64,000 nucleotides of DNA from Mycobacterium sp. PO1 (GTDB lineage Bacteria; Actinomycetota; Actinomycetes; Mycobacteriales; Mycobacteriaceae): the NCBI RefSeq assembly GCF_017312405.1, contig NZ_BLTG01000013.1, forward strand, positions 1 through 64,000, given 5' to 3'. Both the position numbers and the translations under genes were made by a program. The notes under the pieces were generated by a model. The model worked only from the letters and a program-made list of their open reading frames with translations, was not told the DNA's origin and did not search any database. Each line of letters begins with the position of its first letter. Positions within the stretch are counted from its first letter, which is position 1. This document shows positions 34,242-43,732 of this stretch, one piece after another.

Positions 34242-36020
34242 TCAGAACGGGAAGAAAACCGGCACCAGAAACGGCGTCGCGACCAGGACCAGCAGCGTCA
34301 GCGGGATACCCAGGCGGGCGAAGTCGGTGTAGCGGTAGCCGCCCATGGCCCACACCATCGTGTTGGTCTGGTAGCCGATCGGCGTCAGGAACGACAGGCT
34401 GGCCCCGAAGATCACCACCACGGCGAACGGCATCGCGTTCACGCCCGCCTGCTCGGCGACGGCGACCGCGATCGGGAACATCAGCGCAGCGGCGGCGAGG
34501 TTGGAGATCACCTCCGTCACCAGCATGGTGGCCGCCAGCACCGCCGCCAGCAGTCCGATGCTGCCCAGCGGCGCCGCCGCGTTCACCACCAGGTTGGCCA
34601 GCGTGGCGGCCAGCCCACTCTCCTCGACGGCCAGCCCGAGCGCGAAGCTGGTCGCCATCAACAACAGCACATTGACGTTGACGAAGCGCCGCGCATCGTT
34701 GAGCGTCACCACTCGGCTGACGATCAGCGCGAACGCGATGATCAGGGACGCCTTCAGCAGATCCAGCAGCCCGGTGCCGGCCAGCACGATCAGCGCCGCG
34801 ACACAGAACTCGACCACCCGGGTGCGTTCACGCCGGATCGGCCGGTCCTGGTTGAGCGGGGCCACGACCGCGAAGTCGCGGTGCTCGCGGAACTGCTGGG
34901 CGAAGTCGGGCCCGGCCAGCACCAGCAGCACGTCCCCGGCGCGCAGCCGGACGTCGCCGAGCTTGCCGGACAGCTGCTGACTGGCCCGGTGGATCGCCAC
35001 CACCGCGGAGCCGTAGCGGCTGCGGAAGCCGGCGGCCTTCAGGCTCGAGCCGACGAGCGGTGACCCGGCACCGATGACCGCCTCGACGAACTGGCGTTGG
35101 GGGTTGCGGGCCAGGTCGTCGAAGTGGCGCGCCTCCGCCGAGGCCAGGCCCGTCATGTTCTGCAGATCCAGCACGCGGGCGAGGTTCCCGACGAACACCA
35201 GCCGGTCCCCCACCGCCAGCGGTTCGTCCGGACCGACCGCGGCGATGACCCGCTCCGCGCGTTCCACCTCGACGAGGAACACACCGTCGAGGTTGCGCAG
35301 CCCGGCCTCGGCGACCGTCACCCCCGCCATGGCGCTGTCGAACGGGATCGTCATCTCGACGGTGAACTCGCGTTCGTTACCGGCGAGCGTCTCGCCCGGC
35401 GTGGTGCGGTCCTTCAGTAGGCGCGGCCCGAACAGCACCATCAGCAGTACGCAGCCGATGGTCAACGGCAGCCCGACACCGATGATGGAGAACACCCCGA
35501 GCCGGCCCAGACCCGCCGAGTCGATCAGATCGTTGACGAACAGGTTGACCGAGGTGCCGATCATCGTCATCGACCCGCCGAGGATGACCGCATAGCTCAG
35601 CGGCATCAGGTACAGCGACGGTGAGCGTCCCGTGCGGCGGCACCAGCGAACCACCCGCGGCGCGAGCATCGCCACCAGCGGGGTGTTCGCGATGAACGCC
35701 GACACCCCCGCCGACGGGCCGCACACCCGCAGCAACTCCGCGCGCGGCCGGTTCCGGTCGGCGCCGCCCAGGAGTTTGGACGTCACCCCGTCGAACGCGC
35801 CGGTGATGTCGGCGGCGCCCGCCAGTACATACAGCGCGGCCACGATGGCCAGGGACTCGTTGGCCACACCGGCCAGCAGCTGCCCGGAGTCGATGACCCC
35901 GGAAACGTAGAGCGCCAGGACCGCGCCGCCCATGACGAGCGCCGGGTTGTATCGGTCGAAAACCAGCACAACGACGGTGACGACGACCACGGCCAACGTC
36001 ACCCACGCGTCAACGGTCAC
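34242..36020 (-). CDS. SLC13-family permease with two central RCK_C (TrkA_C) domains
   Basis: A 592-residue protein: five or six helices, a soluble middle (about 200-380) with two TrkA_C-like repeats (NLDGVFLVEVERAERVIA and KAAGFRSRYGSAVVAIHRA), and a C-terminal set of helices ending in NTMVWAMGGYRYTDFARLG. This is the layout of CitM/YfbS-like SLC13 permeases for dicarboxylates or sulfate. GTG at 36020 is chosen over the longer open frame because GAGGGGG stands six bases upstream. The substrate is unknown; the SulP gene nearby leaves sulfate possible. Confidence 0.85.
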   Translation of the reverse strand: MTVDAWVTLAVVVVTVVVLVFDRYNPALVMGGAVLALYVSGVIDSGQLLAGVANESLAIVAALYVLAGAADITGAFDGVTSKLLGGADRNRPRAELLRVCGPSAGVSAFIANTPLVAMLAPRVVRWCRRTGRSPSLYLMPLSYAVILGGSMTMIGTSVNLFVNDLIDSAGLGRLGVFSIIGVGLPLTIGCVLLMVLFGPRLLKDRTTPGETLAGNEREFTVEMTIPFDSAMAGVTVAEAGLRNLDGVFLVEVERAERVIAAVGPDEPLAVGDRLVFVGNLARVLDLQNMTGLASAEARHFDDLARNPQRQFVEAVIGAGSPLVGSSLKAAGFRSRYGSAVVAIHRASQQLSGKLGDVRLRAGDVLLVLAGPDFAQQFREHRDFAVVAPLNQDRPIRRERTRVVEFCVAALIVLAGTGLLDLLKASLIIAFALIVSRVVTLNDARRFVNVNVLLLMATSFALGLAVEESGLAATLANLVVNAAAPLGSIGLLAAVLAATMLVTEVISNLAAAALMFPIAVAVAEQAGVNAMPFAVVVIFGASLSFLTPIGYQTNTMVWAMGGYRYTDFARLGIPLTLLVLVATPFLVPVFFPF

Positions 36021-36172
36021 GCTCCCCCTCTTCGCCGGGCCGCCAACAAGCAGGACGCCACACAGCACCGCTCGAGGGCTCACCGTACCCCGCGCTGGGG
36101 TTCGCTGGCTCGATGGCGGCACGGTTCCGATGCCGCGCTTGGCGGCTAGCCGCGTGAGGCGCCGCGTGACCG

Positions 36173-37249
36173 CTACAACGTGAGGCGCTCGCGGTGCAGC
36201 TGGGCCTCGCCGGTCTCGGCGTCGAAGAAGTAGGTGTGCTGCGGCGGCAACGCCAACCCGATCGCGGTGCCGGGTGCGAAGTCCGTGCCCGCCGGCGCCT
36301 GCACGATCACCCGCGTGGCGTCGACGTCGGCGGTGATCAGCACGTGGCTGCCGAGCGGTTCGACGAAGTCCACCCGGGCCGGCACCACCCCCTCGCCGCC
36401 CGCGCCGCGCACCTCCAGATGCTCGGGCCGCGCCCCCACCGTCACCGGCCCGTCCGGACACGGCACCGTCGACAGCTCGGCGCCGCCGACGTGCAGCACC
36501 CCGGAGCGCACCTCGCCGGGCAGCAGGTTCATCGGCGGGCTGCCCATGAACGCCGCGACGAACGTGTTGGCCGGATGGTTGTAGACCTCGTCGGTGGTGC
36601 CGATCTGCTGCACCTCACCGCCGGCCATCACGCACAACCGGTCCCCCAACGTCATCGCCTCCACCTGATCGTGGGTGACGTAGAGGGAGGTCACCGGCAC
36701 CTCGCGGTGCAGCCGCTTGAGGTCACCGCGCACCTGGTTGCGCAGCTTGGCGTCCAGATTCGACAACGGCTCGTCGAGCAGGAACGCCTGGGGTTCGCGC
36801 ACCAGCGCCCGCCCCATCGCGACCCGCTGCCGCTGCCCGCCCGACAGCTGACCGGGCTTGCGGTCCAGCAAGCCACCGATCTCCAGCAGCTCGGCCGTCT
36901 CGCGGACCCGGCGGTCGATCTCGGCGCGCGGCGTCTTGCGCTGCTTGAGACCGTAGGCCAGGTTGCGGTACACGGTCATGTGCGGATACAGCGCGTAGTT
37001 CTGGAACACCATCGCGATGTCGCGCTGCCCGGGCCCCAGGTCGTTGACGACCGTTCCGCCGATGCGGATCTCGCCCGAGGTCGGTTTGTCCAGCCCGGCC
37101 AGCAGCCGCAGCGCGGTGCTCTTCCCGCAGCCCGACGGGCCGACCAGGATCAGGAACTCGCCGTCGGCGACGGTCAGGTTCAGCCCCTTCAGCGCGGTGA
37201 CGCCACCAGGGTAGGTGCGGGTGACATCCCGGAACTCGATCTCTGACAA
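36173..37249 (-). CDS. sugar ABC transporter ATPase (MsmK/UgpC type)
   Basis: A 358-residue ATPase. Walker A GPSGCGKST (about residues 38-46), signature LSGGQRQRVAMGRAL, Walker B AFLLDEPLSNLDAKLR, and a C-terminal TOBE/MalK-like regulatory part (VGARPEHLEV). This type serves binding-protein-dependent sugar importers. TTG at 37249 with GAGGCGAG upstream is the likely start. It is the last gene of the leftward sugar operon. A 10-bp segment from its last codons (36179-36188) recurs just after the stop at 36153-36162. Confidence 0.92.
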   Translation of the reverse strand: MSEIEFRDVTRTYPGGVTALKGLNLTVADGEFLILVGPSGCGKSTALRLLAGLDKPTSGEIRIGGTVVNDLGPGQRDIAMVFQNYALYPHMTVYRNLAYGLKQRKTPRAEIDRRVRETAELLEIGGLLDRKPGQLSGGQRQRVAMGRALVREPQAFLLDEPLSNLDAKLRNQVRGDLKRLHREVPVTSLYVTHDQVEAMTLGDRLCVMAGGEVQQIGTTDEVYNHPANTFVAAFMGSPPMNLLPGEVRSGVLHVGGAELSTVPCPDGPVTVGARPEHLEVRGAGGEGVVPARVDFVEPLGSHVLITADVDATRVIVQAPAGTDFAPGTAIGLALPPQHTYFFDAETGEAQLHRERLTL

Positions 37250-37260
37250 CGTCTCGCCTC

Positions 37261-38106
37261 TCAACCCTTGAGTCCGGTACTGGCCACCGACTGCACGAAA
37301 TAGCGCTGCGCTCCTATGAACACCAGCAGCATCGGCAGCAGGCTCATCACGTTGGCCGCCATCAACAGCGGCCACTGCACATGGTGGGCGCCCTGGAAGT
37401 AGCTCAGCCCCAACGGAATCGTCATCTGCTCCTGGGACGTGATGACGATCAGCGGCCACAGGAAGTCGTTCCACGACGTCAGCACGGTCAGCGCCGCCAG
37501 CGTCGACATCGCCGGCAGCGACAGCGGCAGCACGATCTTGAAGAGCACACCGAGCCGGGAGGTGCCGTCCACGCGGGCGGCCTCCTCGAGCTCCACCGGC
37601 ACCGTCTGGAAGAACTGGCGCAGGAAGAAGATGCCGAACGCGGTCGCCAGGTTGGGCAGCATCAACGCCCCGATGTGGTCGATACCCAGAACCTCCCACA
37701 CGTTGTCGCCGAACCACTTCACGATCAGGAACACCGGGATCATCGTCACCTGGAACGGCACCATCAGCGTCGCCATCAGCGTCACGAACAGCGCTCCGCG
37801 GCCCAGAAAGCGGATGCGCGCGAACGCATATCCGGCGACGCTGCACACCACGAGGTTGCTGACCAGCACCACCGCGGTGACGGTGAAGCTGTTGAGGAAG
37901 AAGTGCCCGAACGGCGCCGCGGCCCACGCCTCGGTGTAGTTCTGCCACTGGGGGCTGGCCGGCCACAACACCGGTGGGAAGCGGTTGGCCTCGCCTTCGG
38001 TCTGCAGCGACGTGATCAGCATCCACAGCAGCGGAACCAGCAGCAGGAAGCTCAGCGGGATCAACACCAGATGCCAGGGGCTGAACGGCAGCCGCAGGCG
38101 CGTCAT
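37261..38106 (-). CDS. sugar ABC transporter permease (MalG type)
   Basis: A 281-residue protein with six helices and the EAA loop ELEEAARVDGTSRLGVLFKIVLPL (ATPase contact) near residue 190. It is the second permease of the importer. The start codon overlaps the first permease's stop as ATGA. The substrate is set by the solute-binding protein and operon partners. Confidence 0.93.
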   Translation of the reverse strand: MTRLRLPFSPWHLVLIPLSFLLLVPLLWMLITSLQTEGEANRFPPVLWPASPQWQNYTEAWAAAPFGHFFLNSFTVTAVVLVSNLVVCSVAGYAFARIRFLGRGALFVTLMATLMVPFQVTMIPVFLIVKWFGDNVWEVLGIDHIGALMLPNLATAFGIFFLRQFFQTVPVELEEAARVDGTSRLGVLFKIVLPLSLPAMSTLAALTVLTSWNDFLWPLIVITSQEQMTIPLGLSYFQGAHHVQWPLLMAANVMSLLPMLLVFIGAQRYFVQSVASTGLKG

Positions 38107-39044
38107 GAGGTGCCACCGAACCGGCGGGTGAGCCGGAACTGCACACCGGTGATGATCAGGATGACGACGAACAGCGCGTAGGCCATCGCCGCGGCGTAGC
38201 CTGCGTCGAAGTGCACGAACGCCTGATCCCACAGGTAGTAGACGATGACGGTGGTGGCCCGCAGCGGGCCGCCGCGGGTGGTGGCGTACACCTCGTCGAA
38301 CAGCTGCAGCGCGTTGATGGTCAGCCATACCAGCAGGAACAGGTTGGCCGGGGCCAGCAGCGGCACCGTGATGGTGCGGAACCGGGTGAACGGGCTGGCC
38401 CCGTCGATCGCGGCGGCCTCGTGCAGTTCGGCCGGAACCCCCTGCAGGGCAGCCAGGTAGACGATCACCGAGAAGCCGGTCCAGCCCCAGATCGTCATCG
38501 CCACGATGACGTACATGGCCTGACTGGGCGACGCCAGGAACGGCTGCGACGGCGCGCCGACCGCGTTGAGTGCCGCGTTGACCAGGCCGTAGTCCCGGTC
38601 GGTCAGCCACAGGAAGATGATGCCCTGCGAGATCGTGGACACCGCCATCGTGATGTAGGCCGCGGTGCGGTACAGCGAGATGAACCGCAGCGACCGGTTC
38701 ATCGCCGCGGCGACGAGCAACCCGACCAGCATCGTGCCCGGCACGAACAGCGCGGTGTAAACGATGGTGTGTTTGATCGCCTCGAGGAAGACCGGGTCGT
38801 CGGCCATCTTGCGGTAGTTGTCGAACCCCACCCACGGCGTCTCCGGGGTGAGCAGATCGGAGTGCTGGAAGGACAACTGCAGCGACATCAGCACCGGCAG
38901 CAGCCCGAAGATGCCGATCAGGATCACCGCGGGACTGACCAGCGTCCACCCCGTCACGCTCTCCGCGCCGCCGAGCCGGCGCCGCCGCCGAGGGTGCGGC
39001 GGCGCCGGGGTCACCGGCTTCTCGACGTCGGGGGTGATCAGCAT
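38103..39044 (-). CDS. sugar ABC transporter permease (MalF type)
   Basis: A 313-residue protein with a proline-rich basic N-terminus, six or so helices and the EAA loop ELHEAAAIDGASPFTRFRTITVPLL. First permease of the importer, translationally coupled to the MalG-type gene. It is separated from the upstream binding-protein gene by about 107 bases filled by a 17-bp tandem repeat, the only loose junction in this operon. Confidence 0.93.
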   Translation of the reverse strand: MLITPDVEKPVTPAPPHPRRRRRLGGAESVTGWTLVSPAVILIGIFGLLPVLMSLQLSFQHSDLLTPETPWVGFDNYRKMADDPVFLEAIKHTIVYTALFVPGTMLVGLLVAAAMNRSLRFISLYRTAAYITMAVSTISQGIIFLWLTDRDYGLVNAALNAVGAPSQPFLASPSQAMYVIVAMTIWGWTGFSVIVYLAALQGVPAELHEAAAIDGASPFTRFRTITVPLLAPANLFLLVWLTINALQLFDEVYATTRGGPLRATTVIVYYLWDQAFVHFDAGYAAAMAYALFVVILIITGVQFRLTRRFGGTS

Positions 39045-39061
39045 CGGTTCATCCTCGTCCC

Positions 39062-39163
39062 ACGGTCACTTCTCGGCCACGGTCACTTCTCGGAAACGGT
39101 CACTGCTCGGAAACGGCCACTTCTCGGACCGGGTCACTTCTCGGACCCGGTCACTTCTCGGCC
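39062..39163. repeat. 17-bp tandem repeat, six copies, spanning a stop codon
   Basis: Six consecutive 17-bp units (consensus ACGGTCACTTCTCGGAC, plus strand) with a few substitutions. The last unit (39147-39163) contains the solute-binding protein's final codons AEK and its stop; the others repeat that segment in the gap before the permease gene. Confidence 0.95.
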
Positions 39164-40437
39164 AGGGCCGCGTCGGCCGCCTGCGCGGCCTTGTTCAGCG
39201 CGTCGGCGGGTTGCTCCTTGCCGAGCATCACCGCGACGATCGCCTGCCCCAGCGCATCGGAGATGTCGGGATACTGCTCGACGGTGGGACGGACCTTCTT
39301 CACGTTGTTCAGGTTCTCCACGAATGTTGCCGTGCCCGGCACATTCTCGTTGAGCGTGTCCAGCACGGCCTGGTCGTTGCCCACCGACTGCCGGATCGGC
39401 AGGTCGCCGGTGCCCAGCGAGAACGTCTTGACCTGTTCGGGCGCCGACAGCCACGCGACGAAGTCGACCGCGGCCTGCTTCTTCTCGTCACCGTTGTCGA
39501 ACACCACCCAGTTGTCGGGCCCGGCGATGGTCTGGTGTCCGCCCGAGGACCCGGCGAACGTGGGCATCACCTGTACGTCGTAGTCGATGTCGGGCAGCTG
39601 GCTCAGATCCCACGGTCCCGTCACCAGCATCGCGACCTTCCCGCTGTTCATCAGCTTCGGGCCGTTCTCGTTGGTGGTGTCCAGATACAGCGACTTGTCG
39701 GTCACCGCCATCTGCTGCAGCACGGTCAGCGCCTGCACCCCGGCCTCGGAGTTGAACACCGCCGTCTCGTTGTCCGGCGACAGGATGTCACCGCCGGCCT
39801 CCCACAGCATCGGAAGGTAGTGCCACACCGTGTCTTCGCTGCCGTCGGCCGGAATCAGCCAGCCGTACTGCCCCTTCGCCGGATCGGTGAGTTTCGCCGC
39901 GGCGGCACGGAAGTCCGCCCACGTCCAGTCCGGGCTCGGCGGAGCGACCCCGGCATCGGTGAACAACTGCTTGTTGTAGACGATCGCGAGGTTGTCCACC
40001 AACGCGGGCACCCCAACGATCTTCTCCCCCACCGTGGCGGCCTCCCGCTCGGCGGGATAGAAGTCGTCCCACTGCCAGTCCGGTTCGGACACATACTCGG
40101 CCATGTCGACGACCTGGGGGATCTGCGCGATGTTGGGCGACCACGACCCGAACATGTACGCCACATCGGGTGCGCTGCCGCCGCGCACCGCGGTCAGCAC
40201 CTTCTGCAGCACCAGGTCGTTGCTGGAGTACAGCTCGTTGACCTTCACGTCGGGGTGATCCTGGTTGTACTGCGCGATCAGCTTCTTGAACACCTCCCCC
40301 TCGGTGTCCTGGTAGCCGTGCCACACCGCGATCTCGGTGGGTCCGGACGACGAACCGCCGCCCCCGCACGCGGCGAGCACGAGCGTGACAACAGCGAGCA
40401 GGGCGACACACAGGCGGCGTCGGATCACGGTGGACAC
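39151..40437 (-). CDS. extracellular sugar-binding lipoprotein (family 1)
   Basis: A 428-residue protein with a lipobox LVLAAC (lipid-modified Cys about residue 24) and the family-1 solute-binding fold: EIAVWHGYQDTEGEVFKKLI at the start, GVPALVDNLAIVYNKQLF, and GDLPIRQSV. It captures an oligosaccharide or amino sugar for the importer. GTG at 40437 starts the frame. It follows the GH4 gene by three bases. Its 3' end seeds a 17-bp tandem repeat. Confidence 0.92.
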   Translation of the reverse strand: MSTVIRRRLCVALLAVVTLVLAACGGGGSSSGPTEIAVWHGYQDTEGEVFKKLIAQYNQDHPDVKVNELYSSNDLVLQKVLTAVRGGSAPDVAYMFGSWSPNIAQIPQVVDMAEYVSEPDWQWDDFYPAEREAATVGEKIVGVPALVDNLAIVYNKQLFTDAGVAPPSPDWTWADFRAAAAKLTDPAKGQYGWLIPADGSEDTVWHYLPMLWEAGGDILSPDNETAVFNSEAGVQALTVLQQMAVTDKSLYLDTTNENGPKLMNSGKVAMLVTGPWDLSQLPDIDYDVQVMPTFAGSSGGHQTIAGPDNWVVFDNGDEKKQAAVDFVAWLSAPEQVKTFSLGTGDLPIRQSVGNDQAVLDTLNENVPGTATFVENLNNVKKVRPTVEQYPDISDALGQAIVAVMLGKEQPADALNKAAQAADAALAEK

Positions 40438-40440
40438 TCC

Positions 40441-41745
40441 TCAGTAGGTGGGACGCAACGATTCGGGTAGCAGGTCGCCGTGCGCGGCGGTCAGCTCGTC
40501 ACACAGCTGGGCGATCTGGTCGACGCTCAAGGTGGCGGCGGTGTTGGGGTCGACCAGCGCGGCGGCGCGCACCAACCGGGGATCGCCCTCGACGGCGGCG
40601 CGCACCGTCAGGTCCACCGGGCCGAGGAAGTTGCGGTTCAACGCGGCGCACTGCGCCGGCAGGTCACCCACCTTCATCGGGTGCGCACCGAGTGCGTCGA
40701 GGACCGTCGGCACCTCCACCGCGACCCCGTCGGGCAGGTTGGTGATCAGACCGGCGTTGGCGATGTTGGCCGAAATGACCCTTCGGGTACCGGTTTCCAG
40801 CGAGTGGATCACCTGCGGCGCGTACTCAGTGGAGTCGGTGTCGATGGGCAGCGTGTCGGCACCGGCCAACTCGTCGCGCACGCGGCGGTACTCGGCCAGG
40901 TTCGCCTCGCTGATCGCGACGTACTCGCCGACGTTGATGCGCAACCGGGCCACCTCGTCGGGGTTGTGCAGGTACCACGGCACGTATTCGCTGCTGTGCT
41001 CGCTGGTTTCGGTCGGGTAGTAACCCAGCCGGCGGTACATGTCCACCCGCACCCGGCGCCGCAGCTCCGGGTCGTCGGCGATGCGCTGATCGAGCAGCGG
41101 GTACAGGTTCTGCCCGCCCCGCTCCCAGCGCAGCACCCACGCCTGATGGTTCACCCCGGCCGACCAGTAGGACACCTCGTCATAGGGCACGTCGATGAGC
41201 TCGCAGAGCCCCACCATCGTCCAATACACCGAGTGACACAGCCCGAGCACCTTCAGGTTCGGCGCCACGCGGTGCAGGAAGGTGACATTCATCGCCATCG
41301 GGTTGGTGTAGTTCAGCAGCCACGCGTCCGGGCACACCTGCGCCATGTCGGCGGCGATGCCCGCCAGCACCGGGAAGGTGCGCAGACCCCGGAAGATCCC
41401 GCCGACACCGATGGTGTCCCCGATCGTCTGGTTCAGCCCGTAGCGGGCCGGGATCTCGAAGTCCCGCACCGTCGCCTCGTGCATGCCGACCTGGATCACG
41501 TTGATGACGTAGTCGGCGCCGTCGAGGGCGCGGCGGCGATCGGTGGTGGACACCACCTCCGGGTGTGCACCGGCCGCCCGGGCCGTCGCGTGGGTGATGG
41601 CCTCGGCGGTCTCGAGCCGCTCGGCGTCGATGTCGTGCAGCACCACCCGCACCCCGCCCAGCTCGGGGAACGACAGGATGTCGCCGAGCAGCTCCCGGGT
41701 GAACTCGACGCTGCCGGCACCGATGATGACGATGGACGGTTTCAT
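40441..41745 (-). CDS. GH4-family glycosidase (alpha-galactosidase-like)
   Basis: A 434-residue NAD- and metal-dependent glycosidase. IVIIGAGSVEFTRELLGDI is the NAD-binding loop, NYTNPMAMN and the metal-binding LCHSVYW follow, and SAGVNHQAWVL is the conserved mid-domain motif. CHS points to the alpha-galactosidase/glucuronidase branch rather than 6-phospho-glycosidases. It probably hydrolyses an imported alpha-galactoside or alpha-galactosaminide in the cytoplasm. The start overlaps the EamA gene's stop (ATGA). Confidence 0.9.
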   Translation of the reverse strand: MKPSIVIIGAGSVEFTRELLGDILSFPELGGVRVVLHDIDAERLETAEAITHATARAAGAHPEVVSTTDRRRALDGADYVINVIQVGMHEATVRDFEIPARYGLNQTIGDTIGVGGIFRGLRTFPVLAGIAADMAQVCPDAWLLNYTNPMAMNVTFLHRVAPNLKVLGLCHSVYWTMVGLCELIDVPYDEVSYWSAGVNHQAWVLRWERGGQNLYPLLDQRIADDPELRRRVRVDMYRRLGYYPTETSEHSSEYVPWYLHNPDEVARLRINVGEYVAISEANLAEYRRVRDELAGADTLPIDTDSTEYAPQVIHSLETGTRRVISANIANAGLITNLPDGVAVEVPTVLDALGAHPMKVGDLPAQCAALNRNFLGPVDLTVRAAVEGDPRLVRAAALVDPNTAATLSVDQIAQLCDELTAAHGDLLPESLRPTY

Positions 41746-42713
41746 GCCCGGCTCCTCTTCTCGACCGACCTGTCCGTCGGCGCCACGGTGGGCTGCACCG
41801 CGGCGGTGGGCGCCTCACCACGCTTCTCGTCGCTGTACACCATCAGTGTCGAACCGACCAGCGCCAGCACGATGCCGACCGCACCGTAGGGGGTGGGCAG
41901 CGCCTGGTACGCGATCAGCGAGACCACGATGGTCAGCGCCGGGGCGAGCGCGTTGGTGGTGGGCGCGACGATCGTCGCCTTGCCGCGCGAGAGCGCCATC
42001 ACCAGGAACAGCGCGCCGACGGCGTTCAGGATCTGCGTCGCCGCGGTCAATGCCGGTGCCTGCCAGGGGAAGTCGAGCGGCAGGCCGCCCAGCGACAGCA
42101 GCGCGACCGGGATCAGCGCGATGGCGGTGATCGCCATCCAGCCGAACGTGGTGGCCTCGTTGACACCCAGCGTGGCGGTCTTGCGCATGAAGTAGGCCTG
42201 CACTCCCCAGGCCACGCACACCGCGATGGCCAGCAGCAGCCACGGCCCCGAGGACCCCTCGGCGTCGCCGCCGGAGATGCTGAACAGCACGATCGCGGCC
42301 AGTGCGGCGATCAGCCCGACGACGGCCAGCCCACTGATGCGTTCCCGCAACAGCAGCATCGCCATCAGCACCGTGATCGCCGGGGAGATCGACACGATGG
42401 GAAAGATCAGGTAGGCCGGGCCGATCGTCAGCGCCTGGAACAGCAGCAGCTGGCCGCCGGCGCCGGTCAACCCGATCAGCAGACCGTAGATGGTGGCCTG
42501 GGGCCGCCGGTCGAAACGCTGGCCGCGCAGCGCGAACGCGGCGGGGATGATCATGGTGAGCGCCCAGACGCAGTAGATCATCTCGTCGGGGTAGCCGTAC
42601 CAGGTGGCCGGCAGCGCGGAGAACGCGCCCCACACACCCCAGAACAGGATCAGCAGGGTCGCATAGAAGATCCAGCTGCGGCTGGATGCAGATGTCGTCG
42701 TCACGTCCGTCAT
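41742..42713 (-). CDS. EamA/DMT-family transporter
   Basis: A 323-residue protein with ten helices in two five-helix repeats, as in EamA permeases. GVWGAFSALPATWYGYP and the second-half PTTNALAPALTIVVSLIAYQ are typical. Its place inside a sugar operon, overlapping both neighbours by four bases, suggests a sugar or metabolite carrier. Substrate unknown. Confidence 0.85.
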   Translation of the reverse strand: MTDVTTTSASSRSWIFYATLLILFWGVWGAFSALPATWYGYPDEMIYCVWALTMIIPAAFALRGQRFDRRPQATIYGLLIGLTGAGGQLLLFQALTIGPAYLIFPIVSISPAITVLMAMLLLRERISGLAVVGLIAALAAIVLFSISGGDAEGSSGPWLLLAIAVCVAWGVQAYFMRKTATLGVNEATTFGWMAITAIALIPVALLSLGGLPLDFPWQAPALTAATQILNAVGALFLVMALSRGKATIVAPTTNALAPALTIVVSLIAYQALPTPYGAVGIVLALVGSTLMVYSDEKRGEAPTAAVQPTVAPTDRSVEKRSRA

Positions 42714-43732
42714 GGTGAGGTCACCTTCTCGGAATCGGTTGCGGAAGCGGCGAGTTGCTGCACCGCGTCCGCGCTCAGCGGATGTCCGCTCTGTTTGGCG
42801 GCGTACAACGCCGCGCCGACGGCGGGATCGAGCAACGGCCGGCGCAGGTCGAACGCCGTGGGCGACGCGTCCAGCGCCACCCGGAAACGCTGCAGGAAGC
42901 CGGGGTCGGAGAACATGCCGCCCGAATACGACACCGGCACCGTCTCGGCGGCGGTGAAGCCGACAAGTGTTGCGGTGGTGTCGATGAGTGCGGCGAGCTC
43001 GCCGGCGGCGTCGACGAGGATCCGGTCGGCGGCGGCATCACCGGCCGTCGCGGCCGCACACACCGTGGTGGCCAGCGCGGCGATGGACCCACGGGCTCCG
43101 CCCCAGGTGTCGATGACCAGGCTGACCGCGTCGAGGTCGCTGGTGATCCCGAGGCGCTGCTTGAGCAGGTCGTAGAGCGGTCCGCGGGGCGCTCTGCCGT
43201 CGCTCATCCGGCTGAAGGCGTTCAGGCCGTGCGCGGCTACCCAGTACGCCGACCCTTCGTCGCCGAACAGCTCACCCCAGCCGCCCACCCGGTGCCCGGT
43301 GCCGCGCCGCTCGCCGTAGGTCATCGACCCGGTGCCGCTGATGACGTTGATGCCGTCCTCGCCGGCCAGTGACCCCGCCCAACCGCACACCATGTCGTTG
43401 TCGCAGCCGTAGCGGTCATGTCCCAGGACCTTCGCCGGCACCGCATCCAGCGCGGCGATGTCGGCGCTGGCCTCTCCGTATCCCGGCAGACCGAAAAAGG
43501 CCCGATCGACGTCCTCGGTGACGATGCCCGCCTGCGCGCAGATGTCGTTGATGCCCTGGGCCAGAACGCGTTCCACGCCGTCGAACCGGGTGGCGGAATC
43601 GGCTCCGGCCGCGGCGCTGAAGTAGTACGACGTGGGCGCGGTCGCGCGAGCCAGGACCCGGCCCGCGTCGTCGATCAACGCGAACGCCGTCTTGGAGCCG
43701 CCGCCGTCGACGCCGAGATACCGCGCCGTCAT
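42710..43732 (-). CDS. BadF/BadG-type sugar kinase (N-acetylhexosamine kinase-like)
   Basis: A 340-residue ASKHA-fold ATPase. GVDGGGSKTAFALID is the phosphate-1 loop, NVISGTGSMTYG the phosphate-2 motif and GGWGELFGDEGSAYWV the adenosine-region signature of N-acetylglucosamine-kinase-like proteins. In this operon it probably phosphorylates galactosamine or N-acetylgalactosamine at O6. Overlaps the SIS isomerase gene by four bases (ATGA). Confidence 0.88.
   Translation of the reverse strand: MTARYLGVDGGGSKTAFALIDDAGRVLARATAPTSYYFSAAAGADSATRFDGVERVLAQGINDICAQAGIVTEDVDRAFFGLPGYGEASADIAALDAVPAKVLGHDRYGCDNDMVCGWAGSLAGEDGINVISGTGSMTYGERRGTGHRVGGWGELFGDEGSAYWVAAHGLNAFSRMSDGRAPRGPLYDLLKQRLGITSDLDAVSLVIDTWGGARGSIAALATTVCAAATAGDAAADRILVDAAGELAALIDTTATLVGFTAAETVPVSYSGGMFSDPGFLQRFRVALDASPTAFDLRRPLLDPAVGAALYAAKQSGHPLSADAVQQLAASATDSEKVTSP

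Noticed and set aside
37250..38146. Long N-terminal extension of the ABC ATPase (657 codons)
   Set aside because: It runs through the permease gene in a different frame; the ATPase domain starts at the TTG at 37249.
39062..39163. CRISPR or transcription-factor iteron array
   Set aside because: Units touch without spacers and are copies of the neighbouring gene's 3' end, so slippage explains them better.
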